Assembly (NCBI GenBank): GCA_030674155.1
Contig: CM060326.1
Coordinates: 37,751,126 to 37,815,125 of the forward strand
Length of the DNA: 64,000 bases
Reading direction: 5' to 3'
Source: Stramonita haemastoma
Taxonomy: Eukaryota; Mollusca; Gastropoda; Neogastropoda; Muricidae
A program made the translations under genes and the position numbers. This document shows, one piece after another, positions 33,641 to 45,995 of the stretch. How positions within the stretch are numbered: position 1 is the first letter of the stretch; every line of letters begins with the position of its first letter. The notes under the pieces are model-generated. The model made no database searches. It was not told the origin of the DNA and worked only from the letters and a program-made list of their open reading frames with translations.

Positions 33641-35713
33641 AAATTAAAAAGAGAGAATAAAGAAAGCCTGACGGCATGTTCAGGTAAACCAGTCAAACAC
33701 ATTAACATGCCACAGCGGGCAGCACACTGATACCAAGATGCATGTGTGCCGTCGACTTGCTCACACTGCTTTAGCCTGCCTAGAATAATACTGCTCTCTC
33801 CCCACATAAATCTGTCAACACCCCCCCTCCCCCTCATAAAGATCTCCCCTTACTCCCACCCCTATGTTACCTTCAAATATCATGAGATTGTGCAGGTGAG
33901 AAGACAATAGGTTTGGGTAGACGTGTGAAAACAGCAAGTGGTTGGGTGAGTCACCAGAACATATTCTCAGGTACAGGGTGGATCAATGATTAAGTTGTTG
34001 TTGTTCCCCAGCTTCACACTCTGGGGGATCACCCGAACGTGTTCTCTGACTCACTAATCCCACCTGGGAATCACTGTGAGATTGAAATTGCACACTGAAT
34101 GAGAAGTTTGCGTATATGGCTATTTTCAAGTACCTCGCCATATAGGCAGCCATACTCCGACTTCAGAGGAAATGATTAACTAAATGAACTGATCTAATTC
34201 CATCTGACAGCAAGCTGTTCAGACATAGTTGCTGCTACTGCTGTGATCTATCTATCTATTATAAAATATAATATATAAAATATAGAGAGAGATATTATAT
34301 ATATCTTTGCTGCTACCACTAGTAGTACTGTTATTACTCACGCTACTCACTCACTACTATTAATTTTATACTACTTACTATTACTATGAACACTACATCA
34401 CCAGTAAGTTATGACAATAGGCCTACTGTGATGTTCTACACAGTTTTAGATATATAAGATTGCTTAGTTGTTCCTGCCAACCTTTCTTGCCCCGGTTGAG
34501 GAAGTTTTCCTAGACTAGTAGAGGAAAGGAAGGAGCAAACAGATTAACAACAAATACACATGCTGCCATTACGATACTAACAACTGTTGAAGAAGTAACC
34601 GATACCTCCACATCAACAAATGCGCATGCTGTGTATTACGATACTTACAACTGTTTAAGAACTATCTCTACTGATTATTCAGAAAATCTAGTAACTGCAC
34701 AGGAACCCGAATAAACTTGATCCAAAACATTTCCTGTTCAGGATAAACTGATAGCTCTCCTGCCGACAATAATGAGCTGACGCGATGTGTCGACCACTTC
34801 TCTCGCTTACATAGACGCACAATCAATACAAGTAATTTACAAGTTGACTTATATGCAAGCCTTCATATAGGCTACACCATACACACTGCCAGTTATGGTG
34901 TTTATGTAAAAGGCACTTCATCAAAGGGCCGGATGAAACAGTTCTCGCCACAGCTTAGTAAGGACTGATTTCCTTTAGGCTACTAGTGATGAAAACATAT
35001 TTGGACTCAAAAATTTGTTTTAATAGCTATATATGTGAAAACAGTCCTAGTCAGGATTTGGTAATGGTCGGCATCCCTTTGTGATAAATAACGTCGTATT
35101 CCCAATCGATGATTTGTGTTTTAATAGTTGTAGGCTACTCGACCCATTTACTGACTTGATAAAACCACTACGATCTAACTCTAAGCCGTGTGCTGTAAGG
35201 CTGTGTGTTTCTGTCCCTCATTTTGAACGCACTGGAGAAAAGTTTACAGATAAAATTGCTGATAGGTACTCATCAACACGAGTGGTTTTAGAGTAAGCTA
35301 CAGTTCTTCTCATAAAAGGTAATAACTTGGGTGTGCTTTATGCTGCCCTGTGCTTTAATAAGCCTTGGGTAGCGAGTTAAACTTGCCAGTGTTCAGGGCT
35401 AGTGCTGTTCTAGGCCCTAAGGTATGTTTTCATCTTTGTTCTTGTTTTCTTTAATGTTTTGAATATCATAACGTGTATCAGGTTTGCAACATATGTTGTT
35501 TTTGTTTGGTTTTGTTTACTCGTTGTGGTTTTTTTGTTTCTGGGCATGAGCTCAGAGGTTCACCAATGGTGAGATTTTTGTGTACCACCCCCCCCCCCCC
35601 CCCCCCAATAAGATAATGTTTCAAGTTCAGGGTTAGAGAACTGTTTTAGAACATGGCTATTTCCCCTAGGTGTATGTGAACTTGCATAAGCTTGTTAGTA
35701 GCATTCTGATAAT

Positions 35714-35768
<55 letters not shown>

Positions 35769-36440
35769 TATTATCTTTAAGTTACAGTCCTGCTAAATGA
35801 CGATTTTTGTTACATATCAACTTTGGTTTTTTGCTGCAGCCTTTCTGTGCTCTTGTTTTTTTCTTTGATTTTTTTTTTTTTTTGAGGGGGGTGGGTACTT
35901 AACACTAAATGATTCGGCTGCCCCTGTAATCAATGATTCAAGTTTATGAGTGGGCCAATGGCCATTTTGTGAATAAATCATTCGAGTTCCTTCTGTGTGT
36001 GTGCACGCGCGCGTGTGTGTGTAAGTGTGCGTGTGTTTGTCAGTTTGAGACGAAAATTACTCTTATTGCTCCACAGACTCGATGTACAGGCGCCCGATAG
36101 TTCAGTAGAGTAGAGCTACAGAACATCAGGACTTAAAAATAAAAGTAGGCAAGTAAATATTTCCACGTTGTATGTTTTCTAAGGGTACGCTTGTTGTTGT
36201 TTTTATCTAGGCTATAGGCGCTCAAGATCAAATGTATAGCCTAAATCTGAAACTACTCAAAGGCGTACTAGGGTGAACCCATTAGCCTACCGAAATTCAT
36301 TTGTTGTACCAGCTCATCGCTTATCTGTGGTTAAAAAAAAGGAAGATTTTTAATATTTAAAAAAATAGCGTTTTCATCATGACATTCAGAAGTCACGCAC
36401 ATAAAAAAAAATACTGTATTCATCGTCTCCCTGTATTTAT
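33641..36440. other. Intergenic upstream of PGRMC
   Basis: No gene was recognised. There is a family C-like tail fragment (about 35548-35590) with a C-run (35587-35606), a CT array (35716-35765) and GT/CG repeats (35995-36035). A 71-codon ORF (35081-35296) has no recognisable features. Promoter elements of PGRMC probably lie in the last few hundred bases, but no TATA box stands out. Confidence 0.5.
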
Positions 36441-36746
36441 GACTTTTGACATCGTTAAGTTGCTGTACATTTGGCCATCTCATTTTTACAAGGCCTAAAG
36501 TAGCCCTATATTATTCGATCCCTTTCTTTGATGTGTTATTTTGGGGGATATTTCTAGCAAATCAATTAAGGATCTGTTGTATTTGTCGATATTTACTACT
36601 CTCGTTATGTGCACAGCACGGGAGGAAAACTTACAAAGTGATATTTGCTTCTTGGCAGGTTTCGGCGCTCTGTCAACCCCTGTGTCAGCCGGATATTATT
36701 CAAACATCCTTCACCTTTAACAACACGTCAGTAAACTCAAATGAAA

Positions 36747-37059
36747 ATGGCTGACAACAGTGGTGCAGACGAGGCGGGAAGTGGCTTTATGTCAAGGCTA
36801 GCCTCTGAACTTTTTACAAGTCCTTTGAATTTAGCGTTGCTTGGTGTTTGTGGCTTTCTTATTTACAAAATCGTAGCTAGCAGGCGCAGGTCAGAGCCTT
36901 CAGAACCAAAAGAACCTGAACTTCCGCCATTGAAGAAACAAGATTTCACATTGGAACAGTTGAGAGAGTACGACGGCAAAGGAAAGAACGGGCGCATTTT
37001 GATCGCAGTGAATGGAAAGGTGTTCGATGTCACGAAGGGGAGACGCTTCTATGGGCCAG
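36747..37059 (+). CDS. PGRMC2-like: PGRMC exon 1
   Basis: Encodes residues 1-104 plus one base: the short acidic N-terminus, the membrane helix and the first half of the cytochrome b5-like fold. The donor is CCAG|gtaatt at 37059/37060. An upstream in-frame ATG at 36741 would only add Met-Lys. Confidence 0.95.
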
Positions 37060-37349
37060 GTAATTGAACTGCATATCCATCACGATTAAATCGAAATATT
37101 CTGACTGTCACATGTAAAGAGGGCAGACAACCGAGGTGAGTAGATTAGCGCGTCGGACTTTTGATCCCATGTGTCAGGTGATGTTCGAATTGGACAGGGT
37201 TTGAATAGGCTAGCCTTTTCAGATGCTGTTCTTTTGAGAGTGATTTTAAAAATTACTTATGAACTGTAATATGGCATTTTCAATATGCACCCATAGGGCC
37301 TAGTCGGTGTCACACGTGCGCGCAAGCACACACCACACACGCACCCCCC

Positions 37350-37380
<31 letters not shown>

Positions 37381-37821
37381 ACTCACACAATGTATGATAC
37401 TGGATCTCAGTGATATCACACAGTGTAAATAATGTTGGTGCACTTGTTTAAAGCTTTTTTCTTCATCACTGAAGTGTACATTAGTAAGCTTACTAAAAGT
37501 TACTTTTCAACTATTGCTACCTAATAATGTGGAGTGAAAATTGCTGAAGTTGAAAAAAAGAATTAGACTCTAAGTTCTAACTGTCTTAGCTTTGTGAAAG
37601 GGGGGGGGGGGGGGGGGGGGTCAAACACTTTTCAGTTTAATCATCCCATGAAGGGCTGTTAGTATTACATAACTGACAGGCTTGTTGATAAGAAGCATAA
37701 TCTCGAAAGACAAAAGAAAGAGGGCTACATTTCAATTTCATATTCGTTTAAACATTCCAGAAAACTTCAATTAAAATTATATCTCACACACACACATCTT
37801 TCACCCACAACCAACCACACA

Positions 37822-37867
<46 letters not shown>

Positions 37868-38717
37868 CACACACACACACACACACACGCTTTAGGTGAT
37901 GATGGGTGATTATCATGCTGTAAAATTGTATCATTGTCATTATGGGTAATTTGTCGGTTTGAAGTTTTTGCTTGGTTTGAGTGTTATGGATTGGATATAT
38001 CAATTTGTTTAAGTGGTCTGTTTAGGTGTTTTTTTGCTTCTAAGGGTTTTTTGTTTTTTGCTAGATACTAAGATAGATGGCTTGATGATAAAAAGCAAAT
38101 TTATTGCTTACTGAAGTGTACCATCTGGAAATAAAATTTTGACTTGACACATACACCAGTGCAGGACAACAATGGTATTAAGACCATTGAATAGAAAAGA
38201 CATACAAACTTATTTACAAATGCATGCAGGTAGGCGGGGGAGGGGGGGAGGAAATGGCCAGCTTGAGGCATGAATTCACTGTGTAAATCATTGCTGATGA
38301 CTTTAATTTTGAAAATCTTCTCGCCCTTAAACTATTGTGGTATGCAACCTGGGCATTTGAATCAATGAATGTTTGTACTCATGATTATTTACTCAATTAC
38401 TGGCAAATCATTTTTTCAAAGCAGTTTCGATTTTGTGATTTGATGAATCCACTCACTGACAGTGAGACAGTCTCGAAGCAGCATATCATGGAATTTTCAA
38501 AAGTGCAATTGAAAATGGGCAACAAACTCTAATTTAGTAGTTTCTGTTCTGTCAAGATAGTGCTCATGACAAAATCAGATAATGATATAGTCACTTAAAG
38601 CCTAGTAAAGTTGTTTGCCCATACTGAGACCAATTTTTTTATGAATTGAACACAGGAGTGTGTAGTACTAGTAGCACTGTACTATTAGTAGTATTAGTAC
38701 TAAGGGCTCTCTCTGAG

Positions 38718-38816
<99 letters not shown>

Positions 38817-40894
38817 ACAAAATCACATTATGTTAGACTAAGAGTAAGAGTCATTCTTCAGGGTGCATACCAAATGGGCTGTGAACCTTTTTATGGCAAT
38901 GTTCATTGTTCTGTCTGTGGTGTATAACTGTATGTGGACTTGTGTTTGTATGTTATAATTATATTTTATATTTGTGTGTGTAGCATACAATGATACATGT
39001 ATACATGTACACCAAGATTAAAGAACGTAATATTGATATCTGATGGAACCTGTTAGTATCATCTCTGTAGATTCAGTTCATAATGCTGGATGCTTGTTTC
39101 AGGGGGTCCATATGGTTTGTTTTCGGGCCGGGATGCATCCAGAGCGTTGGCAACATTCTCCTTGAATGAAGACTCACTGCGTGATGAATACGACGATCTC
39201 AGCGACCTCAACTCCATGCAGATGGAAAGTGTGAGGGAATGGGAGATGCAGTTCACAGGTTTGTCTCAATGTATTTTGACTTGTTAGCCACCGCTGTAGT
39301 CTAGTGGTTAGGGCGTTGGACTCGTAATCTAAAGGTTGCGGGTTCGATCCCAGCTTTCGGCTATGACGTTGTGCCCTTTGAAAAGGCACTTTACGGCTAT
39401 TTTCTCACCCCACCCAGGTGTAAACGGGTACCAACCTTGTGTTGGGGGTTAACCCTGCGATAGACTGGCGTCCTATCCAGGGGGGAGTCTATGACTCTCA
39501 GTCGCTTAACGCCACAGAAACCGGGCTAAGCACTGGCCTGATGAGCCTTAGGCACGGGACAGACTTTAACTTTTTTAAATTTTGACTTGCTGATTAATTT
39601 GGTTCATTTTGCAAGTCACATGATTTTCTACATGCTTCATATGAAAAGAGTTTTGATAATTTGTGTAAACCAACCCCAGCACTGTGACAACCACCACCCC
39701 CACCCCCTTTCAAATAGAAAAAAAAGAATGTGGTAGCTTTTACCCTTAGTTATAAACTTAGTATTATAAATTAAATTATATTAGGGAATAGAGATTTGAG
39801 ATTGTAAGATTCTCACCCCACCCCCAGGACCCACCTCCTTACCCTGCCCTTTTTGATTGCTTTGTATTGAAGTACATAGGTTAATCTGCCCTGAAGGTTA
39901 ATGGTGCATATTGTGTAAAGATTTTAATAACGGTTTCATCACATTTTATATAATACTGTTTATGTGGTCAACAACACAGTAACCATCCTGGGTTGATGCT
40001 TAGGGTAAGGGCGTTGATACATGAAACAATAGAGGAATTGGTTTTGATCTGTTGTGTATAGTTCATTAGTTGCGCGTTGTTACATCAAGTTTAGAGTTTA
40101 AGTGGTTACAACCTTGATATAGGCTCTGTGGTCAGCAAGGGCCAACCTAAGTATTTAAAAAATATTAGATTGGTTTGAGGCCTTAATTTCATAGATCAAA
40201 TCTATCTATGCATCTGCCCAGTTGGATATCTTAATTAGTTCATGTTTATCTCAAAAGCATAGATGACCAAAAAAATTAAAACTCAGCTGTTGAAAAACCT
40301 GGAAGAATTGTCACATGTATATTTCTTGCAAAACATGACAACACTGGACAAGTTCAAGTCAAAGATGTATAATGATTACTGCTATGGAAGCACTGACTCT
40401 ACTCTCTTCAGATTGTATGTCTAAGGTTGCTGGCCTTGTCACAAAGACACCACAGCTTTATTAGCTTCTGATGTCATGGGTTCATACCTGGATGCACCCC
40501 CCCCCCCCCCCCCCCTGGAGCTCACAATCATGACCAAGAATGTTCATACCAAAAAAGTTACAGATGTTGACAACAGTAATATATCTGTGACTGGAAAAGA
40601 AAAAAAAATGTCACTTTAAACTACTTTTTCAAGGTTTTGCCATTTTGATTTTCCCTAACTCTTGATGTATAAGAGACTAGAAAATAAAAGGGCTTACTTG
40701 TCAAGTCAAGTCAAAAATACTTTAATCATCCCATAAAGGGCAATTACAAAACTGACAGACACATAATTGATAGTAATCATAATCTTGTAAAGACAAAACA
40801 AAACTGCACTTCATAATTGTTAAAACATTCCAAGATGACTTTTTAAAAAAGCAACCCCCCAAAAATACAAAAACAAAAAAATACTCTCTACACA

Positions 40895-40981
<87 letters not shown>

Positions 40982-41057
40982 GGACCGGATGAAAAAAAGC
41001 ACATGATTGCTTATTCTGTTATCCTTGATATAAAAGAATAAGATAAATAAAAAATAA

Positions 41058-41124
<67 letters not shown>

Positions 41125-42335
41125 GCTTCAAGTCAGTGTAAGCATATAGAGATTTTGCAGGATATTGTGCAATTATATGTCATGTGTTCAAAGGAGTGCT
41201 GCAGTATATCATTTACTTATAATGTGCACATAATGTATTAAATGTGTCCACTAGAATATTGTATGAGTTTCCTTTTAAAAGCATGCACTTTGGCTGTCAA
41301 ATAAAATTTGGAAATAACGATGTATAGGAAAGTCCATTATGTAAAGGCTATCTGAGAGTAAGTTCAGTGTTATGATAACATCCATCTCAAGCCTTTATTA
41401 TGCTCTTGGCATGTAGGGCAGCAACAAAGGAATTTCTTTGTTGCTGTTTCTGTAAAAACTTTTCTTTACAGAACAGGGTTGTTAGCCTGTGTCCACCCCC
41501 TACTGGGGGAGTGGGGCCACCTTAGTCGCCTCTTACGACATGCCTGGCTGGCGGCATGGGACCTATTTTTAATGCTTGCTTGCAAGCATTCCGGGAGTCC
41601 CACGGGTTATGATAACATAACCTACACCTATTATATTGTAGGTTAATGAAAGTAGGCAGAATAGCCTAATGGTTATAGCGACCTAATTTATGATAACAGA
41701 GGATGTGGGTTTGAGTTTTTTAGAAAATGACTATTATTTAGAAAATGACTATCTTGGAAGCTGTAGTATGGTAAGTTTTAAAACTACTCTGAACTTGACA
41801 GTGATCATTTTCAAAACAAAGTGCAAAAGCTGAGAGTAAATGCAACAGGCAGGGTAACAAATAACAAAATACTATAACAGCTGATAGACATGTGTGTCAT
41901 ACAAAAGACATGATGATAATTTAATGGAAAACAGTTTGTCCATGATTGCTGCACTTTGGAACTGATGGAAGTTGTAAATGCTGAAGAACGAAAGCCAAAA
42001 AATGCAAGATGAGTGTGTTTTGAACAGCTAATATACATACAGCTGCATGTACGTTAACAATACAACAGGGCATAGCAAACATCTGATACTTATTGTAACT
42101 TTGGAGTGAGTTTTAAATGGATACTTGCAGGGCCTGAAAACAAAAACAAGTCATGATTTCTTTTTTTCCTTAATTAATAAACAAAAAGATGCAAGGTGAC
42201 TGTGTTTCTGTTTCAGAGAAATACGTGTATGTAGGGAAACTGCTGAAACCTGGAGAGCAGCCGGCAGACTACACTGACACAGAGGACGAAGGGGGGGATG
42301 AGAGAAGACAGCCTGCAGACAAAAAGACCGACTGA
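36747..42335 (+). CDS. PGRMC2-like: Membrane-associated progesterone receptor component (PGRMC1/2 family), three exons, complete
   Basis: Exons 36747-37059, 39103-39258 and 42217-42335 join in frame across GT-AG introns (phase 1 at both junctions) into 195 residues, the length of human PGRMC1. Residues about 22-30 carry [10 protein letters not shown] and about 27-44 form a single membrane helix. A Pro/Glu-rich linker follows, then the cytochrome b5-like heme/steroid-binding domain (about 67-165): [19 protein letters not shown] and [11 protein letters not shown]. Tyr102, Tyr108 and the Lys158-Tyr159 pair match PGRMC1 Tyr107, Tyr113 and Lys163-Tyr164, so heme binding is expected. The block [13 protein letters not shown] and the tail [15 protein letters not shown] read more like PGRMC2 than PGRMC1. 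The Cys in PGRMC1 ATFC is Ser here. The family sits in ER and other membranes, binds heme and supports P450s and heme traffic. The ATG at 36747 is preferred over 36741 because it has A at -3 and G at +4. Confidence 0.96.
37625..37888. repeat. Intron repeat with CA array, copy 1
   Basis: TTTAATCATCCCATGAAGGG, CATAATCTCGAAAGACAAAA and TTTAAACATTCCAG, then ATCTCACACACACA. The same order recurs at 40700-40978 in the next intron. Confidence 0.6.
38060..38150 (+). repeat. LINE-like 3' tail repeat, copy 2
   Basis: AGATAGATGGCTTGATGATA, ACCATCTGGAAATAAAATTT and terminal TTGACTTGACA. PGRMC intron 1. Confidence 0.5.
38706..38815. repeat. (CT)n array, PGRMC intron 1
   Basis: CT with TCT and CCT interruptions. 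Confidence 0.92.
39103..39258 (+). CDS. PGRMC2-like: PGRMC exon 2
   Basis: The acceptor is tgtttcag|GGGGTCC and the donor is CACAG|gtttgt. It is 156 nt (2+153+1) and carries the core [17 protein letters not shown] and DEYDDLSDL motifs, the most conserved part of the heme-binding domain. Confidence 0.96.
39291..39572 (+). mobile_element. SINE family B copy 1
   Basis: The head GCTGTAGTCTAGTGGTTAGG with B box GGGTTCGATCCC is clearly tRNA-like. The body holds AAGGCACTTTACGGC, GATAGACTGGCGTCCTATCC and GAGCCTTAGGCACGGGACAG. It matches 56306-56568 in reverse. PGRMC intron 2. Confidence 0.82.
40700..40978. repeat. Intron repeat with CA array, copy 2
   Basis: TTTAATCATCCCATAAAGGG, CATAATCTTGTAAAGACAAA and TTAAAACATTCCAAG, then a CA array from 40898. 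TCAAG units occur at its left edge. Confidence 0.6.
40979..41058 (+). mobile_element. SINE family A tail between two CA arrays
   Basis: Starts at CGGGGACCGGATG, exactly where intact copies read ACACACGGGGAC, so the left CA array has replaced the upstream part. A second CA array follows the tail. Confidence 0.75.
41060..41122. repeat. (CA)n array, PGRMC intron 2
   Basis: Pure CA after the SINE A tail ending at 41058. Confidence 0.93.
41398..41612 (-). mobile_element. Hairpin-chain dispersed element, copy 2
   Basis: Inverted copy of the 18526 element with the same hairpins and core (CCTTAGTCGCCTCTTACGAC on the + strand). PGRMC intron 2. Confidence 0.75.
42217..42335 (+). CDS. PGRMC2-like: PGRMC exon 3 and stop
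   Basis: The acceptor is tctgtttcag|AGAAATAC. Exon 3 encodes [15 protein letters not shown] and an acidic tail with an ADYTDTEDE motif, in the place of the PGRMC1 Tyr180 SH2-type motif. It ends in TGA at 42333-42335. Confidence 0.95.
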
Positions 42336-43667
42336 AATATCGTTTTGTTCTTTGGCTTTTTATTCTTAACCCCCCCCCCCCCCCCCCCCCCCTTCTTTCC
42401 ACACTCCTATTTACCACAGACATCAGTGATATTTCTGGTTTATTTCTTTAGAGTTCATTATTTTAATCAGTACCTTTTTTTTTTTTTTTTTTTACCCATT
42501 ATTTAGTACCATTGTAGAGCCTGCACCAGAAATTGAAACCATGGATAAAGCTTGGAGTGATTTGTATACAGAGCTTATGAGGACATGCATATTCAGTCAG
42601 AGGTGGCCGAGGAACAGTGATGATTATGTAGAGGTGGGGTTTTTTTGGTTGTTTTACTATGCGTATTTCAATCTTATTTTATATGCTATCATCAGACACG
42701 AAGTATTCTTGTTAACCCGCGCTCTCATCAAAACAGGACAAAACCAGACCCAGTTCTGAGCCCGAAAGCCAGGCAATGAATGAATGAATGACGCAAAGTC
42801 TAAAAATACTCACATGGTGTTGGGAGGTGTTGTATTCAAGTTAATCAGCTAACGGTCAAACTAAACACAAGCCAGCGAAGAACGACAAGTTTGGTTGCAG
42901 CTTGGGGTATTTTGTAGTGAGGGCATTTTGCAGTAAGCGGTATTGAGTGGTTTTTGAGGGTGAGTTGGGATAGAGTATGGACACGTTTAGAGTGTCCTCA
43001 TGGGGTCACATTGTCCATGCTTGGGCATTGTAGTGGAGGTTTTTTCCCCGTAGTTATGATTTCATTTCATTAGATTGCAGCATTCAGTCACAACTGGTCA
43101 AAAATGTGAACCCCCCCCCAAAAAAAAAAATCACCAAAGCATGACATGTCTAGAGAAATTTCTAGATGCCAGATATTCACACATACACACACAAAAAAAG
43201 TCTTCCAGGTTGTCTCTTTGATTGTACAAAACACTGAATCATTGTTTTGTTTGTTTTGGTTTTTAGTAGATCTTACTTCTAACTGTGACGTTTCTTTCCA
43301 AAAGAAAATAACAGATTCTGCAGAAGTTTCTGGATGTCAGCATTGTGAATCTGGGATCAAAAGCTTGTGTGTACATGTACTAAAAAATGGATTTTTTTAT
43401 CTTTTAAAAAAAAACTAACAAACACACATGTCATGTAATTAACATTTTATATATATATATAAGCCTATGGATAAATGACTCAGAAAAGAACACATTCATG
43501 ATGTAGCAGTATGCTTTTTTCTTTAATTTGTAAACTCTTAAAAAGAAGTTTTACAGACTTTTAAGTCTTTTCCAAACAAAAAAAATACCAGTTTGAAGTA
43601 GCTGTAGTAGAAGTAGCAGAGAGGGAGTGTCCAGATTTTCTACAGCTGTATAAATTCATTATGGCTA

Positions 43668-43760
43668 TCATTATAGAAACCTACAGCTGTATTGATTGAT
43701 TATTGCCATTATCCTAGAAACCTACAGCTGTATTGATTGATTGATTGATTGATTATTGCC
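43668..43760. repeat. Short duplicated segment with GATT units
   Basis: GAAACCTACAGCTGTATTGA occurs twice, followed by TTGATTGATTGATTG and repeats of ATTATTGCC. Confidence 0.6.
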
Positions 43761-44802
43761 GTTATTATAGAGACTGTATTTGATTCATTATCACTATGAT
43801 TTTTTTCCCCCCTGGTGTTCACACCTGTAATGTCCTGCCTTTGTTATGCTGGTGTCTGCCTGAGTGCACTGAGAGAAGGCTTTGTACATACGCTTTGTTG
43901 GGCCGCCAGTCAGGGCAAGGCATGGTCACCTACCCCCCCCCCCCCCTCTCCCCTTCCTGCCCTGCCTGTCCTGGACTGGTGTGCATCTTTCATGTGCTGA
44001 GTGGGTCACATGGGAAGTCCTAGTTGGGGGGGGGTTGGTTGTTCAATTCCCCCCGGACATGTGAAAGTGATGGTGGAAGTATGCAAGTTATTTGGTATGT
44101 TGTGGTTTTTTTCGTGGTGATTTTTTTTTTTTTTTTTTTTTTAAACCTCAGTGTTCCTTATAACATGGGTGGGTTGGAATTTTCAGACTTAAAAAGATTT
44201 GATATTGTAACAGTTAACTGGAGGTTTGGGCATTTAACGCACAGTTTTGGAGAGTATGTATGTATGTGTGTTTGCAAACGTATTGCTTTTCTTCTTTTTC
44301 TTACGTGAAGAGTGGAGAATTCTGACATCTGCTATTGTGTATCGGCACCTGTTTTTCAAGCCAACCGTACCAAACTGAAGAGTGGATAGTCCTCGCTTTG
44401 TATGTAATAATGTTCGGTCATTGCTGGGTGCACATCAAGATCAACCCCCCTGCTTGGTGCATAGGTCACAATTTGGAGGGAAAGATCATGTCGCTTGTTG
44501 CATGGCTTTTGTCCAAACAGCTACAACACGTGTGTGAATTGACTCAAATCACTATGAGGTGATAACAACTTCCAGATTGGGTCAGTCATCAGCATTTGCA
44601 GGACTGCTTATTTTGTGACCTTTTTTTTTTTCTTTCGTTGTTTTCTTTTTCCTTACCTACCCCCTTCAGCTTTTGGCAGTGAGTGTGTCTTAACTCCTCA
44701 GCCTCGTATGTATTCTATTTAAAACTTCACATTCCAGCGATCTGCCGAAGCATTAACAGCTACCCATCTCAGCTATAGAGTACAATTATCTTTTGGCTTG
44801 TG

Positions 44803-44847
<45 letters not shown>
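44803..44847. repeat. (GT)n array
   Basis: Pure GT, in the presumed PGRMC 3' UTR. Confidence 0.9.
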
Positions 44848-44848
<1 letters not shown>

Positions 44849-45738
44849 ATACGTGTAGGTCAGAGTACATATGTGAGATAGAGCGAGAGTATGTGTGAGA
44901 GAGAGAAGGATCAGTTACAGATGTCAACTCTTTATCACTTAAGCTTTTTTTATGATTCGAAAACAGTTTTCGTCCAATACCATGTTGAATAAGTTCCGTC
45001 TCTCATAGACAAAAGGGAATTGTAAGATGATTTTAGTACCATACCATGTAAGCATCTATACTCCCAACTTCAGAGGGTTTTTTTCTCTTTTTTTAGGATG
45101 ATTTTATGCTGGAAGTAGAACTTAAAATGGATGAAGACAATCCTGTCTAAATGTTGCAAAACTCATAAAGGCTCATTATTTCGCTTTTTAAAAAGTGACT
45201 GAAATGTCTCTTGAGCCAAGATTGAAAGAAATATATTTGATTGTAAAATAATCTGATTTAGGAAACAAAGAAAAAACCACAAGCAATTTGACATGAATGT
45301 GGACTTAATTTTTATGAATGATTTTCTACTTATTTTTTATGGATTTCTTGCCTGTTCCCCAACGAGCTGAATATAAGATTTGGTTGGGGTTTTTTTTTGG
45401 GGGGGAGGGGATACAGTAAGGGGGTTAAAACTGACTGAGCTGTTGTCTCGTTATAAGGAACACTGTTGTGGTGGCATTAACAAAAAGCTTTCGAATGTGC
45501 TGAGAGTGTCAGAGAGCTGCGAGTATCTAATGCTAAATATATTTCATAATGTACACATTGTATGTGTGTGCCAGCAGATTATGCGTGAATGTGTCTGCAG
45601 GTGTGATTGCCTGTGTTGGTGCATTATTTGTACATAAGTGTGGGAGTGTTTATCTCCAGTCAGAGCATGTACAAAGGATTGTCGACAAAGAGGATTGGGG
45701 AAAAACGGAATGTCCTGATTGCAGGATTGGTTGTTCAT

Positions 45739-45744
45739 AATAAA
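45739..45744 (+). terminator. Candidate poly(A) signal for PGRMC
   Basis: AATAAA followed by a T/GT-rich stretch (45770-45800). A second AATAAA occurs near 46030. Assignment to PGRMC rests on position only. Confidence 0.4.
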
Positions 45745-45892
45745 GTAGTCTGGCTCTCTTTCAGGCTTTGGGTTTTTTCTTTTTTGTGACTTTTCTGAAT
45801 GTTGTGTGGTTGAATCAAAATGGTGATATAAATTTTGGTTTAAAGACATTCAGTTACTTGTGTAGTCTATGAAAAAAAATCTTATTATACAG

Positions 45893-45995
45893 TCCTCAGC
45901 TAGAGCTTTGATAAGATTTTTGCATGTGCAACCTTTTTTTTCTTCCCACAGTTGAAGTAGCTGCATTCTGACTTCAGGGATGAAGTCATATTTAA
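45893..45995 (-). mobile_element. SINE family C fragment
   Basis: CCTCAGCTAGAGCTTTGATA and GCATTCTGACTTCAGGGAT, a diverged tail. Confidence 0.5.

Larger units (their letters stand above)
37060..39102 (+). other. PGRMC intron 1
   Basis: A 2.0-kb intron. It holds a tRNA-like fragment (about 37125-37215), a C-run fused to CA repeats (37345-37385), a 20-base G-run (about 37600-37620), a dispersed repeat (37625-37770) leading into CA arrays (37815-37888), a TTGAC-tailed repeat (38060-38150) and a CT array (38712-38815). No additional exon was recognised. Confidence 0.8.
39259..42216 (+). other. PGRMC intron 2
   Basis: A 2.96-kb intron. It carries a tRNA-derived SINE (39291-39572), a C-run (40498-40515), a second copy of the intron-1 repeat (40700-40835), two CA arrays flanking a SINE tail (40898-41121) and the hairpin-chain element on the minus strand (41398-41612). 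Confidence 0.8.
42336..45760 (+). other. Probable PGRMC 3' UTR
   Basis: No convincing coding ORF follows the stop. The first canonical AATAAA on the + strand after the stop is at 45739-45744, so a UTR of about 3.4 kb is inferred. The stretch holds a C-run (42370-42392), T-runs, a GATT repeat at 43735-43755 and a (GT)n array at 44803-44847. The true 3' end could be earlier at a variant signal. Confidence 0.4.

Noticed and set aside
35081..35296. 71-codon ORF upstream of PGRMC
   Set aside because: Non-repetitive but with no splice, promoter or family evidence.
36741..36746. Upstream ATG as the PGRMC start
   Set aside because: Only two extra residues; the second ATG has the better Kozak context and gives the family's usual 195 residues.
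42541..42759. 72-codon ORF after the PGRMC stop
   Set aside because: Lies in the presumed 3' UTR and has no recognisable content.
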